Shown: positions 55,501 to 63,559 of the stretch, piece by piece
Numbering within the stretch: the first letter of the stretch is position 1
Layout of the letters: the number at the start of each line of letters is the position of its first letter
Assembly (NCBI RefSeq): GCF_011751075.1
Contig: NZ_JAALLN010000004.1
Coordinates: forward strand, 62,001-126,000
Source: Flavobacterium poyangense
Lineage (GTDB): Bacteria; Bacteroidota; Bacteroidia; Flavobacteriales; Flavobacteriaceae
Direction of reading: 5' to 3'
DNA length: 64,000 nt
Notes under the pieces: generated by a model
What the model was told of the DNA's origin: nothing
Database searches by the model: none
The model's input: the letters and a program-made list of their open reading frames with translations, nothing else
Program-made: the position numbers and the translations under genes

Positions 55501-58500
55501 ACAGCATCATCCTGATCGTCTTCTGTAGCGACATTGTTATTCGGCGTACTGTCGGGATCATTTTGATCAGAGGTAATAACTTGCGCTATATTTTGATATC
55601 CATTTACAGCACTTGATACATTTACGGTTGCTGTAATTGTTAATGTTGCGAAATTTCCATTGTTTAAAGTTCCAACTGTCCAGATCCCTGTACCGGCGTC
55701 GTAAGCTCCCGCACCGGTATCACTTACATAAGTGTACCCTACCGGCAATTGATCTCTTACCGATACATTAGTTGCATTGTTTGGCCCTGAATTGGTTACC
55801 ATCACGGTGAAAACAACATTATCACCAATACTTACAACAGTTGGCAATACTGATTTTTGCAAAGACAAGTCGGCTGATTGTATTGAAACGGTCGCATCAT
55901 CCTGATCATCTTCGGTTGGAATATTGTTATTAGGTGTACTGTCAATATCAAATTGATTGCAAGCAACAACCTCTGCTGAGTTTAAATAAGTACCTGACGC
56001 ATTTACTGTAGCTTTAAAAGTCAGGCTTAATGTTGTTCCCAGTGCAACATTCAAATTAGACCAACTTATAGAAGAATCTCCTATATTATAAACTCCTCCA
56101 TTGCTAACAGAACCTGGAACTATTGTATATCCGTTAGGTAAAAGGTCTTTTACTCCCACGCCTGTAGCACTAACTGTTCCTCCTACGGCAGGATTATTGA
56201 ATACATCTATGGTAAATGTCACCACGGCACCAACATTTACGTTGATTGGTGTAACTGATTTTGTCAATTCCAAATCGGTTCTCGCAATTATGGTAATACT
56301 CACCTGATCGGCAGCAACCGCGCAAGGTCCGTTTGTAACACGCCACTCAAAAACTGTTGTTCCTACATCTAGCCCTGTAACTGTTGTAGTTGGCGAATTT
56401 ACATTCCCAAAAACAACTGATGAAGTCCCTGAAATCTTAACCCATTTTCCTTGTCCGACTGTAGGCGGAGTTGCTCCCAGCATAACCGGAGTAAATTGAG
56501 GCAAAGTCTGATCGGGACCTGCATTGGCATTAATGGGTTGTTCGTAAATTTCAATACGCATTGTATCTGAAGAAGAGCAGCCATCATTATTTGCCGTCGT
56601 TGCTGTCCAGGTAAACTCATAAGTACCGACGCTTAAACCAAAAACAAGCGTTGTAGGATTATTCGGTGATGCAATATTAGCAGGATTCCCCAAAGTTTGA
56701 GTCCATGTACCAATACCTTGCGTTACCGGAACTGCTGCCAGATTGGTCTGTGTCACGGCACATAATTCCTGATCGGGTCCTGCATCAGCAGTAGTTGGAG
56801 GCACATCATTAAACGTAACTGAAACCTGATCTACAGAAGGCTGACATAATGATGGATTTGTAAATGGCCCGTTTGTTACCGTCCAGGTCAAAGTATAAGT
56901 TCCTAAAGCCGTAATATTTGATAAAGTTGTTTGTGGATTATTTGGACTATCAATAATCACCTGCCCTCCTGACGGATCATCTGCCGGAGCTGCAAAAGAC
57001 CATTTCCCAATTCCTGCTGTAGGTGCAACAGCATTGGTTTTATAGGTTCGCTGACAGGCAACGGTATCGTCCGGCCCTGCATTTGCCTGACTTGGAGCCT
57101 GAAATACATTGATACGGACAATATCGGATAAGTCTCTACAACTTCCTCCTCCACCCGGGCCTCCGTTGGAATTTTTAAATGTCCATTTCAAAATATACAA
57201 GCCCGGCACTGTCAGACCGGTAACCTGTGTAGTCGGATTATTAATATCGGTTATATTGGCAACACTTCCTCCGGGTTGTAATACCCACTCCCATTCTGCG
57301 GTAGTTACATCAATAGGTTTTGCATTTCCTGCTAAAGTTATTGTACCTCCCACATCGGTGATACAGATACTTTGATCAGGTCCTGCATCAGGCTGAACAC
57401 TCGCTCCGCTATTTACCGTAACAGTTACACTATCTGAGGTTCCCGGACAGGTGTTTCCTGATGTAAAATTATAGACACTGGTGGTATAAGTAAACACATA
57501 CGTATTTCCCGGAACCACCGTTGCATTTGCTACATAACTGTTTGATGGCGATTGTGTAATGGTAACACCTACCGGATTACCGCTTGTCAGGGTCCATGTA
57601 CCGGTAGAATTTTCGGTACCGATTAATTGTACACTTGCCACATCACAATAGGTTGCATCTGACCCCGCAGAAGCCGGGGCCGAAACTTCAATAACCACAT
57701 CATCAAACGATCCCGTGCATAAAAAGTTTTCGGTACTTGTTACTTTCCATCTAAAAATATATCTTCCTTCTACAAGATTATTAATAACTGTATTAGGGTC
57801 CATAGGATCTACAATCCAAGGGATATTAGGTGCTCCTGCTAAAAGTGACCATTCACCCCCTTCAAAAAATTCATCGTAGGAACTTCCTGCCATCGTAACA
57901 GAAGTTCCGTTGCAAATCTCCTGATCCGGGCCTGCATTTGCAGTATGTGGTGGCACACCAAGCAAAATTTTAACATCATCAAATGCGGTAGAACAACTTC
58001 CTGCCGTCACGGTCCAACGAAAAACATAGGCTCCACTCCTCTCAAATGTAAATACAGCCTGAGGATCTGTTACATCACTAATAGTATAATCCCCAAGTCC
58101 GCTAACTCTTGACCATACTCCAATAGCTCCGCTGGACAATGTTGCATTCATCGTTATTGTTGTTCCACAAACACTTTGGTCGGGTCCGGCTCCTGCTGTT
58201 GCCGGATTTTCTGCTACCGTTATTTCTACTGAATCCGAAGAATTACCACATAAACTAGAATCTAGAGTAATGGTCCAGGTAAATTTATAAGTACCATCGG
58301 CCGGTATTGTAACTGCGGTCTGAGGATCATTAATATTGGCAAAAACTACACCTGCACTTGGAATGACCGTCCATGTACCTTCCTCATTAATAGCGGGAGT
58401 ATTGGCATTTAAGTTTATGGTTGTTGTACCATCCGGATAACAAGTATCGGTGCCGGCCATAGCCACGGTCGGTGCCATATCGGCAGAAGTTACGACCGAC

Positions 58501-60587
58501 ATATCATTTGAAACGGGTGCACTACAACCAGTTGTTCCCGGATGTAAAAAACCTATCGTCCATCGCAAGACATTTGTCGCACCGGCTGTTAAAAATCCGG
58601 TTGCCACAGCATTAGGATTATTTATATCTGAGAAAACAATAACATCGGGGCCGGAAACCTGAGACCACTGTCCATATTCTCCTGCTGCAGGAATGCTTCC
58701 ATTCAGTGCAATTTGTGAGTTTAAACAAGCTCCCTGATCCGGTCCGGCATCAACGGTTGTTAATATGGCATTTGAAACATAAACCGTAACATTATCGGTA
58801 GACAAAGGACATTTAGTTCCTCCTCCTTTTGTGATATACTGAAACTCATAAGTTCCCGGCACTAAACCGGTAGCTGTGGTATTCTGTGCCATCGGATTGA
58901 CTATAGTAGCATCATTTGGACCGCTTAATTGTGTCCAATAGCTAGTTCCTTGTGCGGTAATACCAACTCCTTCCAAAGGTGCTATTGTTTCACCACAATT
59001 TAAACTAACATCTGATCCTGCATTAGATGGGGTAGCCTGAGCCGATACAATAACAGCGATACTATCAAAACCGTAATCACAACCTACCGGTAAATTCCCA
59101 TCTTCTGTTCTGGCAAATTGTAAGGAATAAGTTCCCGGTATTGTTAAATTTGGCAAAGTCACACTGGTATCTCCAATCTGAACCGGAGCCGTCGGGAAAG
59201 GGCCAAGCGGAGATCCAACCGGACCATCCAAAATTCGATATCGGTTATATCCTGTGCCCGTAACGGTGATTGGTATGGTAAATTGCGTTTGTTCACAATC
59301 TCCATAGAGATCATTACCTCCATTTACCGAAATACTTCTGGTCGCCCCTTTATACTCTACTATATAATCTTTTGTAAAAATACAACCGGTATTAGAATTT
59401 GTTAAAGTATAACGAAATCTGTACGGATCTCCCGCATCAGAAATATTAGTGACCAAAGTGGTTGGACTTGAAGGCGATTGTATAGATCCCGGAGGCAATG
59501 TTGCTCCTCCGATTTGTGTCCATAAAACTGTTTCCCCTGCAAACAATGGTGCTGGCGCAGAAAGGGTTACCTGAGTAATAGTATTATCACAAAAATAAAT
59601 ATTTTCTGTACCACCCGGAAGTACCGTTACATCCTGAGTAGCAGGCGGAACAGTAATTGTTACTTCATCACTACCCGATGCACAAGGTCCGGTAACGGTC
59701 CATCTTAAAACATAGGTTCCTTCCTGTAAATTAGAAACCGTATTGGTATTAGAATTTGGATTAGAAAAAACAGGAACATTGGGCCCACTTACAAATGACC
59801 AGGTTCCCATTTGACCATTCAGTCCGCAACCTCCAAAAGAAGCATTTAAGTTAACACTTTGTGTAGTTGTATAACAATTACTCAATGTAATATCAGATCC
59901 TGCCGTAATAGGTGTAACACCACCATAATTAGTAATCGTAATAGATGAAGAAGTACTGCAAAAACGTCCGGGAGCATATTCGGGGCCTGTAATGATCCAA
60001 GTCATTGTGGTTGTACCACAGCTGTTTGGTGGCAGTGTTATAGTGGTAGTCGCTGAAGTTGGAAAATTCATGATAACTCCGGCATTATTGGATCCTGTTA
60101 CCTCCCAATGTCCTGTTTCTCCAGGATTTTGAGGTGTATTTCCCGAAATAACAAGACTGCCCGAAGAATTAGGACACGAAGCAATATCCACCCCTGCATT
60201 AGCTATTGTAATTGGCATTACAACAACTGTTTTATCCTGAAAAGCTGTAACACCATCACCACAAGTTGCCGAATAACGAAAAACATAGGTGTTACCACCT
60301 GCATATCCGGTTACAGTTGTCGTAGATGACGTAGGAGATGTTATCGTGACTGAGGGTCCGCTTATTTGTGTCCATTTTACTGTTCCAATGATCGGAGAAG
60401 GATTATTTCCCTGCAAAATCATAGGATCAGTGGCACAAATAGTTTCATTGAGCACCCCCGCATTAATCGTACAGTTCTGCGCTTTTACGCTTATTAAAGT
60501 TCCGAAAAACAAAATAAGGCTCCAAAAAAATAGCTTCTTTCCGATAATTTTATATCCAAAAAGTCTTGTTTGGTAATCTTGTTCCAT
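46524..60587 (-). CDS. giant T9SS-sorted adhesin with SprB-like and DUF11 repeats (4687 aa)
   Basis: A surface protein of 4687 residues. N-terminal signal peptide (LFFWSLILFFGTLISVKAQ). Residues about 37-1430 are PKD/Ig-like repeats, each with an AGPDQ motif (NAGPDQ, TGPD and similar). Residues about 1430-4590 are some 24 DUF11 modules of 130-odd residues with ADLSLTKT, DATGVQV, and a DPDSTPNNG-TTEDDY motif that likely binds Ca2+. The last 85 residues form a type B gliding/T9SS sorting domain (NEFSPNDDGVNDVFYIDC, EIYNRWGNLIYTQQ, GTYFYIL). PorP/SprF and OmpA genes follow, so this unit encodes its own secretion help. Fifteen modules are almost identical in DNA. Roles in adhesion or gliding are inferred. 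Confidence 0.92.
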   Translation of the reverse strand: MEQDYQTRLFGYKIIGKKLFFWSLILFFGTLISVKAQNCTINAGVLNETICATDPMILQGNNPSPIIGTVKWTQISGPSVTITSPTSSTTTVTGYAGGNTYVFRYSATCGDGVTAFQDKTVVVMPITIANAGVDIASCPNSSGSLVISGNTPQNPGETGHWEVTGSNNAGVIMNFPTSATTTITLPPNSCGTTTMTWIITGPEYAPGRFCSTSSSITITNYGGVTPITAGSDITLSNCYTTTQSVNLNASFGGCGLNGQMGTWSFVSGPNVPVFSNPNSNTNTVSNLQEGTYVLRWTVTGPCASGSDEVTITVPPATQDVTVLPGGTENIYFCDNTITQVTLSAPAPLFAGETVLWTQIGGATLPPGSIQSPSSPTTLVTNISDAGDPYRFRYTLTNSNTGCIFTKDYIVEYKGATRSISVNGGNDLYGDCEQTQFTIPITVTGTGYNRYRILDGPVGSPLGPFPTAPVQIGDTSVTLPNLTIPGTYSLQFARTEDGNLPVGCDYGFDSIAVIVSAQATPSNAGSDVSLNCGETIAPLEGVGITAQGTSYWTQLSGPNDATIVNPMAQNTTATGLVPGTYEFQYITKGGGTKCPLSTDNVTVYVSNAILTTVDAGPDQGACLNSQIALNGSIPAAGEYGQWSQVSGPDVIVFSDINNPNAVATGFLTAGATNVLRWTIGFLHPGTTGCSAPVSNDMSVVTSADMAPTVAMAGTDTCYPDGTTTINLNANTPAINEEGTWTVIPSAGVVFANINDPQTAVTIPADGTYKFTWTITLDSSLCGNSSDSVEITVAENPATAGAGPDQSVCGTTITMNATLSSGAIGVWSRVSGLGDYTISDVTDPQAVFTFERSGAYVFRWTVTAGSCSTAFDDVKILLGVPPHTANAGPDQEICNGTSVTMAGSSYDEFFEGGEWSLLAGAPNIPWIVDPMDPNTVINNLVEGRYIFRWKVTSTENFLCTGSFDDVVIEVSAPASAGSDATYCDVASVQLIGTENSTGTWTLTSGNPVGVTITQSPSNSYVANATVVPGNTYVFTYTTSVYNFTSGNTCPGTSDSVTVTVNSGASVQPDAGPDQSICITDVGGTITLAGNAKPIDVTTAEWEWVLQPGGSVANITDINNPTTQVTGLTVPGLYILKWTFKNSNGGPGGGGSCRDLSDIVRINVFQAPSQANAGPDDTVACQRTYKTNAVAPTAGIGKWSFAAPADDPSGGQVIIDSPNNPQTTLSNITALGTYTLTWTVTNGPFTNPSLCQPSVDQVSVTFNDVPPTTADAGPDQELCAVTQTNLAAVPVTQGIGTWTQTLGNPANIASPNNPTTLVFGLSVGTYEFTWTATTANNDGCSSSDTMRIEIYEQPINANAGPDQTLPQFTPVMLGATPPTVGQGKWVKISGTSSVVFGNVNSPTTTVTGLDVGTTVFEWRVTNGPCAVAADQVSITIIARTDLELTKSVTPINVNVGAVVTFTIDVFNNPAVGGTVSATGVGVKDLLPNGYTIVPGSVSNGGVYNIGDSSISWSNLNVALGTTLSLTFKATVNASGTYLNSAEVVACNQFDIDSTPNNNIPTEDDQDDATVSIQSADLSLQKSVLPTVVSIGDNVVFTVMVTNSGPNNATNVSVRDQLPVGYTYVSDTGAGAYDAGTGIWTVGTLNNGNFATLTITATVNVSSAVNGYQNIAQVITSDQNDPDSTPNNNVATEDDQDDAVVTLQNADLELAKTVTPISSTAGGVVTFTLALTNNGPGNATGVAIKDVLPNGYTLVPGSVSNGGVYDAASSTLLWQNLSLANGGLLNLTFDATVNATGTYINTAEVTKSDLPDPDSTPNNNVPTEDDQDDATVTLLPNVVDLSLTKTVVNNTLTPLVGSQISFEIRVRNSSLNTATGVQVKDLLPSGYSYVLFSSTSGTYNETSGIWDVGVVNAGTTEVLLLTVNVNPTGDYLNIAEVTSCDQPDIDSTPNNGVTTEDDYDTAIVTPIPIAADLSLTKTIVGGNTTPLVGSQISFEVIVTNSGPQDATGVQVTDSLPTGYTFTLAAPSAGTYDAGTGIWNVGGLPNGQSQTLVITATVNATGDYTNIAEVTASSLPDPDSTPNNGVTTEDDYATVTTTPTAQSADLSLTKTIVGGNTTPLIGSEVSFDIIVTNSGPQDATGVQVTDQLPSGFTYTRSSISTGTYDATTGIWNVGGLINGKSETLTISGIVNATGDYTNIAEVTASDLPDPDSTPNNGVTTEDDYGSVTVTPTNLAADLSLTKTIVGGNTTPLIGSEVSFDIIVTNSGPQDATGVQVMDQLPSGFTYTRSSISTGTYDTTTGIWNVGGLINGKSETLTISGIVNVTGDYTNIAEVTASDLPDPDSTPNNGVTTEDDYGSVIVTPTNLAADLSLTKTIVGGNTTPLIGSEVSFDIIVTNSGPQDATGVQVRDQLPSGFTYTRSSISTGTYDATTGIWNVGGLINGKSETLTISGTVNATGDYTNIAEVTASDLPDPDSTPNNGVTTEDDYGSVIVTPTNLAADLSLTKTIVGGNTTPLVGSQISFEVIVTNSGPQDATGVQVSDSLPTGYTFTLAAPSAGTYDAGTGIWNVGGLPNGQSQTLVITATVNATGDYTNIAEVTASNLPDPDSTPNNGVTTEDDYATVTTTPIAPSADLSLIKTVNITTPLVGSQVIFEIVLINNGPQDVNGVIVNDQLPSGYTFVSSSETSGFYDPTSGLWIIQNLNALGFETLKITATVNSTGDYTNVSEIIASALPDPDSTPNNGVTTEDDYATATTTPTTLSADLSLTKTIVGGNTTPLVGSQISFEIIVTNSGPQDATGVQVTDLLPTGYTFTIATPSAGTYNAGTGIWNVGGLPNGQSQTLVVTATVNATGNYTNIAEVTASSLPDPDSTPNNGDITEDDYGSVTVTPTNLAADLSLTKTIVGGNTTPLVGSEVSFDIIVTNSGPQDATGVQVTDLLPSGFTYTRSSISTGTYDAITGIWNVGGLINGKSETLTISGTVNATGNYTNIAEVTASSLPDPDSTPNNGDITEDDYGSVIVTPTNLAADLSLTKTIVGGNTTPLVGSEVSFDIIVTNSGPQDATGVQVTDLLPSGFTYTRSSISTGTYDAITGIWNVGGLINGKSETLTISGTVNATGNYTNIAEVTASSLPDPDSTPNNGDITEDDYGSVTVTPTNLAADLSLTKTIVGGNTTPLVGSEVSFDIIVTNSGPQDATGVQVTDLLPSGFTYTRSSISTGTYDAITGIWNVGGLINGKSETLTISGTVNATGNYTNIAEVTASSLPDPDSTPNNGVTTEDDYGSVTVTPTNLAADLSLTKTIVGGNTTPLVGSQISFEIIVTNSGPQDATGVQVTDLLPTGYTFTIATPSAGTYNAGTGIWNVGGLPNGQSQTLVVTATVNATGDYTNIAEVTASSLPDPDSTPNNGVTTEDDYGSVIVTPTNLAADLSLTKTIVGGNTTPLVGSEVSFDIIVTNSGPQDATGVQVTDLLPSGFTYIRSSISTGTYDAITGIWNVGGLINGKSETLTISGTVNATGNYTNIAEVTASSLPDPDSTPNNGDITEDDYGSVIVTPTNLAADLSLTKTIVGGNTTPLVGSEVSFDIIVTNSGPQDATGVQVTDQLPSGFTYTRSSISTGTYDAITGIWNVGGLINGKSETLTISGTVNATGNYTNIAEVTASSLPDPDSTPNNGVTTEDDYGSVTVIPTNLAADLSLTKTIVGGNTTPLVGSEVSFDIIVTNSGPQDATGVQVTDLLPSGFTYTRSSISTGTYDAITGIWNVGGLINGKSETLTISGTVNATGNYTNIAEVTASSLPDPDSTPNNGVTTEDDYGSVTVTPTNLAADLSLTKTIVGGNTTPLVGSEVSFDIIVTNSGPQDATGVQVTDLLPSGFTYTRSSISTGTYDAITGIWNVGGLVNGKSETLTISGTVNATGNYTNIAEVTASSLPDPDSTPNNGVTTEDDYGSVIVTPTSLSADLALTKTIVGGNTSPSYFTSVTFQITVNNKGPQDAGKVQVIDKLPSGYTYVVFSSTSGVYNEVTGIWDVGAIASGASETLLITAIVNTTGDYRNTAEVFSSDLPDPNSTPNNGVVTEDDISSVILTPVNTIADLSIEKLVVDDMLTPLVGSQITFQITLMNSGPNIATGVEVKDLLPPGYTFVFYNASSGSYNRLTGIWNPGIVLPNSSQTLLINVLVNAPTGAANEYLNITEVTAADDFDPDSTPNNGITTEDDYDSISVTPIIVMADLSVEKTIIGNQKPNVGDIVTFQVRVRNDGPGNATGVEVKDLLPSGFAYMMHSATSGTYTFADGRWNIGLILNNTEQILLINATVKPATGAANEYLNVAEVTASGLPDPDSTPNNGITTEDDYDSILVDVQMANLSLEKSVSNVKANVGEVVTFTIQVNNAGPVVATGVAIEDLLPIGYTNITNITGGGIYSGFRITWSNLQIPLSGTTLTFQATVETPNGLKDSDYVNTAQVTASDQFDPNSTPDNDDGDQSEDDEDNAAIETPKTDIAIIKTVDAIDPSIDALINFTITADNIGSLKATNVEVQDILPTGYQFVSAATSSGTFDSKTGIWKIPAVDVNSVQTLTLKVKVLDVKDYTNTAKLIALDQIDTNASNNQSSATIEPVCLKVHNEFSPNDDGVNDVFYIDCIANYPKNVLEIYNRWGNLIYTQQGYKNTWDGTADGSSKLLPVGTYFYILDLGDGTPKTSGWLYLKR
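48746..54690 (-). repeat. tandem 396-bp DUF11 repeats, about 15 near-identical units
   Basis: Inside the giant adhesin gene, modules of 132 codons follow each other with few base changes. Two module types alternate: one with LVGSEVSFDII and YTRSSISTGTYD, one with LVGSQISFE and ATPSAGTYNAGT. A variant module (about 52.3-52.7 kb) has a shorter start and differs more. Blocks at about 50.87-51.26 kb and 51.66-52.05 kb are nearly identical 792 bp apart, showing recent duplication. Confidence 0.9.
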
Positions 60588-61700
60588 ATAGTTTACTTTT
60601 TATAGTGGAAAAACTTTATTCAAACATTAAGCAGACCTTTAGCAATTACAATACCTGCAAACGTCTGACTTTATAATATGCATAGATTTTAATTTTAACA
60701 TATAATTCTCATCAGTTCCGGCCTGATCTAAAATCACTTTCTCCAACTCCTGCAGGAGAACAGATGGACGTGGTATGAAACTGCATATCGTTACTATACT
60801 TTTGATTAATGTCGGTCTGTTTAATTCGCCTCAAAAAGTAGAAAACGACCCAAAACCTTTATCAATCCTTAAAACAATTACAATATTTGGGGCACCTTTC
60901 GGTAAATATTTGTCTGTTGTTTTCTTAACCAAATATGCTTTGCTAAACTTCTACCGGCACTATTTGGGGAAGGCCGTTGAGGAAAAAGAAGAATACTTCC
61001 GTCTGATAGTCTCGTAAATTGATTCTGCTTTTCCTCACAGTTAGCATTTAAACAATTATTGGCGAGAATCGTAATTTAATTTTTTCTAAAAATACCTTAG
61101 AAATTAGGTCGTCCTTTTTTAATTGGTTACACCATTTCTTCAAATTAAAAATTACATTTTCGCTTGTAACTGAAATAAGGTTAAAATTAAGTTATTTAAC
61201 TTTTTTTTAGTTTCCATTTCTTTTCAAACATGTTTCATTTTATAATATGAAACAAGAAAAGAGTATAAACGAGTAGCTTTTTTCTCAATTTTTCAAAAAT
61301 TAAAGGAGGAAGAAATCGAGCAAAGGATTTTTAGAAATCAAGATTATGATCTGAATATACGCTGATTGTGTTTTTAAAAGACATTAAAATGGTGGTCAAT
61401 TTTATACTTTGTTATTTCAAAGTTTCACAACTGGCAAAAAAAATGCAAACGTTCTGTCTGCAAAATTTTAATTTTAAAATTATACTACTCCTTAGCATCT
61501 TTTTTTCATGTTTATTATTCATATAAACATTGTGATGAGGTCTACCAACATGATGCGATTCATATTTTATATTAGAAATCCAACCATGCTCTTTTGATTT
61601 TTTTTTGGAAAGGCACAGGAGTCATTTAATCATGGTTAAAAGAAAAATCTTCTGCCCTTTTTGTTTATGATAATATGACAGCCTCATAGGGGCGCTATAT
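60588..61700. other. intergenic region upstream of the giant adhesin gene
   Basis: This 1.1-kb stretch is AT-rich and should hold the adhesin promoter. A possible 80-residue reading frame (60775-61017, plus strand; MKLHIVTILLINVGLFN) has no clear start signal or similarity and may be chance. Nothing else is supported. Confidence 0.4.
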
Positions 61701-61739
61701 CTATAGATTAAATTTGACAACAATGACGTTAAACTCCAG

Positions 61740-62260
61740 AGAAACGTCATAACAAATTTATATACCGCTCCTCCGGAGCTCCCTTTGCGTTGGAACTATT
61801 TGCTATAAATATGCCGCTTCTCCGAAGCTTAAGAAATACAACTGTGAATAAATTGAATTTGATGATGTAAAGCTCCAGAGGAGCGAAATATTTATAGATT
61901 CGAATTTGAAAATAATCATGTAAAGCTCCAGAGGAGCGGCATAACTTTGCGTCGAAACATTTGATATAAATAGGTCGTTTCTCCAAAGCCTAAGAAATAC
62001 AACGGTGAATAGATCGAATTTGATAATGTGAAGCTCCAGAGGAGCGAAATATTTATAGATTTAAATTTGAAAATAATCATGTAAAGCTCCGGAGGAGCGG
62101 CATAACTATAAATATCTCGCTTCTCCTAAACTTAAGAAATACAACTGTGAATAGATCGAATTTGATAATGTGAACCTCCGGAGGAGCGAAATATTTATAG
62201 ATTCAAATTTGAAAATAATCATGTAAAGCTCCGGAGGAGCGGCATAACTTTACGTCGAAA
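61740..62260. repeat. cluster of CTCCGGAG palindromic repeats in tandem
   Basis: At least six copies of GTRAAGCTCCRGAGGAGCG, alternately followed by AAATATTTATAGATT or GCATAAC, in three tandem units beginning at about 61831, 61992 and 62134 (AAGAAATACAAC start; spacing 161 and 142 bp). A related half-element occurs at about 29538-29571. These resemble Bacteroidota REP-like elements and encode no protein. Confidence 0.8.
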
Positions 62261-62470
62261 TATCACAGAACCACAAAAAGAAGCATTGCAATAAAACTTG
62301 GAATATGATAACGAAATTTTTTCCAACCATGACCAAGGAATCACTAAGTTTTATTTTTCTGTACAATTTAGTGAGAAATATTTTTTAGCCGATTTAGCAA
62401 ATTTGTTCAGATCGTTTTTATCTAAAAAAAAGAATCTGCTAAATCTGCGTGAAAACTAAAAAAACTATCA
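62261..62470. other. intergenic region downstream of the serine hydrolase gene
   Basis: About 200 bp with no gene. It contains a TTTAGCAGATTC / AATCTGCTAAATC type near-palindrome around 62380-62450 that may be a terminator for the minus-strand hydrolase gene. Confidence 0.35.
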
Positions 62471-63559
62471 TTAATGCGTTCCTAAAGTTTTCAAAACCAA
62501 TTCGGCAATATCTTTTGTGACTTGTGTTGGCGAGTTACAATCGCAATTGCTAAATCCGAGGACATAAATATCTTCTGAAGGAATATAAACTCCCATCGTT
62601 TTAAAACCAAAAATGCTTCCTCCATGTTCTCGTATTGGTATTCCGATTAGTTCTTTAATATGCCATCCGTAGCCATAAGTAAATTCATCACCATTGTTTA
62701 ATTTATATTTTAGGAAAGCTTTATTTGTTTCTTTACTGCCTAACAATGTATTTTCTTTAAGAGCATTTTGCCATTTCAACATATCGTCCGCAGTAGACAT
62801 CAAGGAACCCGATGAAAAAGGAACACTAAAATTGATGCTCGTTTTATTGACATATCCGCTTTCTTTTTTATGATAGCCGTATGCCCTGTTTTTAATAATT
62901 TTGCGATCGCTGGCATAATAGGACTGCTTCATTCCTATTTTTTCAAAAATATGTTTTGTCACAAAATCTTCATAGGTTTCTCCCGAAACCAGCTCGATAA
63001 TATATCCTAAAAGAACGTAACCTGAATTGTTGTATTCAAATTTTTCTCCCGGCAGAAAATCCACGGGTTCATTCTTAAAAAAATCAACCATCATTTTTGG
63101 TGTCATTTCTTTTTGTGCGATATCCCAAAGCGATTTCATTTTTGTAAAATCTTTAATTCCGGAAGTATGCGTCAATAAATGATGAATGGTTATTTTATCA
63201 CCGGAGGGATAATCCGAAATATAGTTTGAAATAGTTTGATTTACGTCTAACTTCCCCTGCTCTTCTAACATTAATATGGCAATGGCTGTAAATTGTTTTG
63301 TCATTGAACCCAACTGAAATACATGTTGTGGCGTCAGATCAACATTCAATTCCAAATTGGCTTTACCGAAAGCTTTCTTGTAAACTATTTTACCCTTTTT
63401 AGCAACCATAAATACACCTCCGGGTCCATTACTGTCTTTAAACTGTGTCTGAATGAGATTGTCAATTTTAACTTCTGTACTCTGAGCCAAAATTGCATTT
63501 AACGGATTAACCGCAATGAATAGAAATAACAGTATACTAATTTGTTTGATGTGCCTCAT
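62471..63559 (-). CDS. class C beta-lactamase-like serine hydrolase
   Basis: A 362-residue exported protein (signal peptide ISILLFLFIAVNPLNAILA) of the beta-lactamase/penicillin-binding family C. Active-site motifs: Ser-x-x-Lys in LGSMTKQFTAIAIL, Tyr-x-Asn in FEYNNSGYVLLGYI, and the HxG triad motif in REHGGSIFGFKTMG. The chain also has VFMVAKKGKIVYKKAFGKANLE and HLLTHTSGI, typical of family members that act as esterases, D-aminopeptidases or peptidoglycan-related hydrolases rather than true beta-lactamases. No neighbours in the window suggest a substrate. Confidence 0.92.
   Translation of the reverse strand: MRHIKQISILLFLFIAVNPLNAILAQSTEVKIDNLIQTQFKDSNGPGGVFMVAKKGKIVYKKAFGKANLELNVDLTPQHVFQLGSMTKQFTAIAILMLEEQGKLDVNQTISNYISDYPSGDKITIHHLLTHTSGIKDFTKMKSLWDIAQKEMTPKMMVDFFKNEPVDFLPGEKFEYNNSGYVLLGYIIELVSGETYEDFVTKHIFEKIGMKQSYYASDRKIIKNRAYGYHKKESGYVNKTSINFSVPFSSGSLMSTADDMLKWQNALKENTLLGSKETNKAFLKYKLNNGDEFTYGYGWHIKELIGIPIREHGGSIFGFKTMGVYIPSEDIYVLGFSNCDCNSPTQVTKDIAELVLKTLGTH

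Noticed and set aside
47593..60576. Several small plus-strand frames opposite the giant adhesin
   Set aside because: Shadows of a long repetitive coding sequence; they recur with the repeats and lack start signals.
60775..61017. 80-codon plus-strand frame in the gap before the adhesin gene
   Set aside because: No recognisable similarity, start signal or neighbour; kept only as a note in the gap entry.
61747..61986. Minus-strand 79-codon frame
   Set aside because: Made entirely of the CTCCGGAG repeats.
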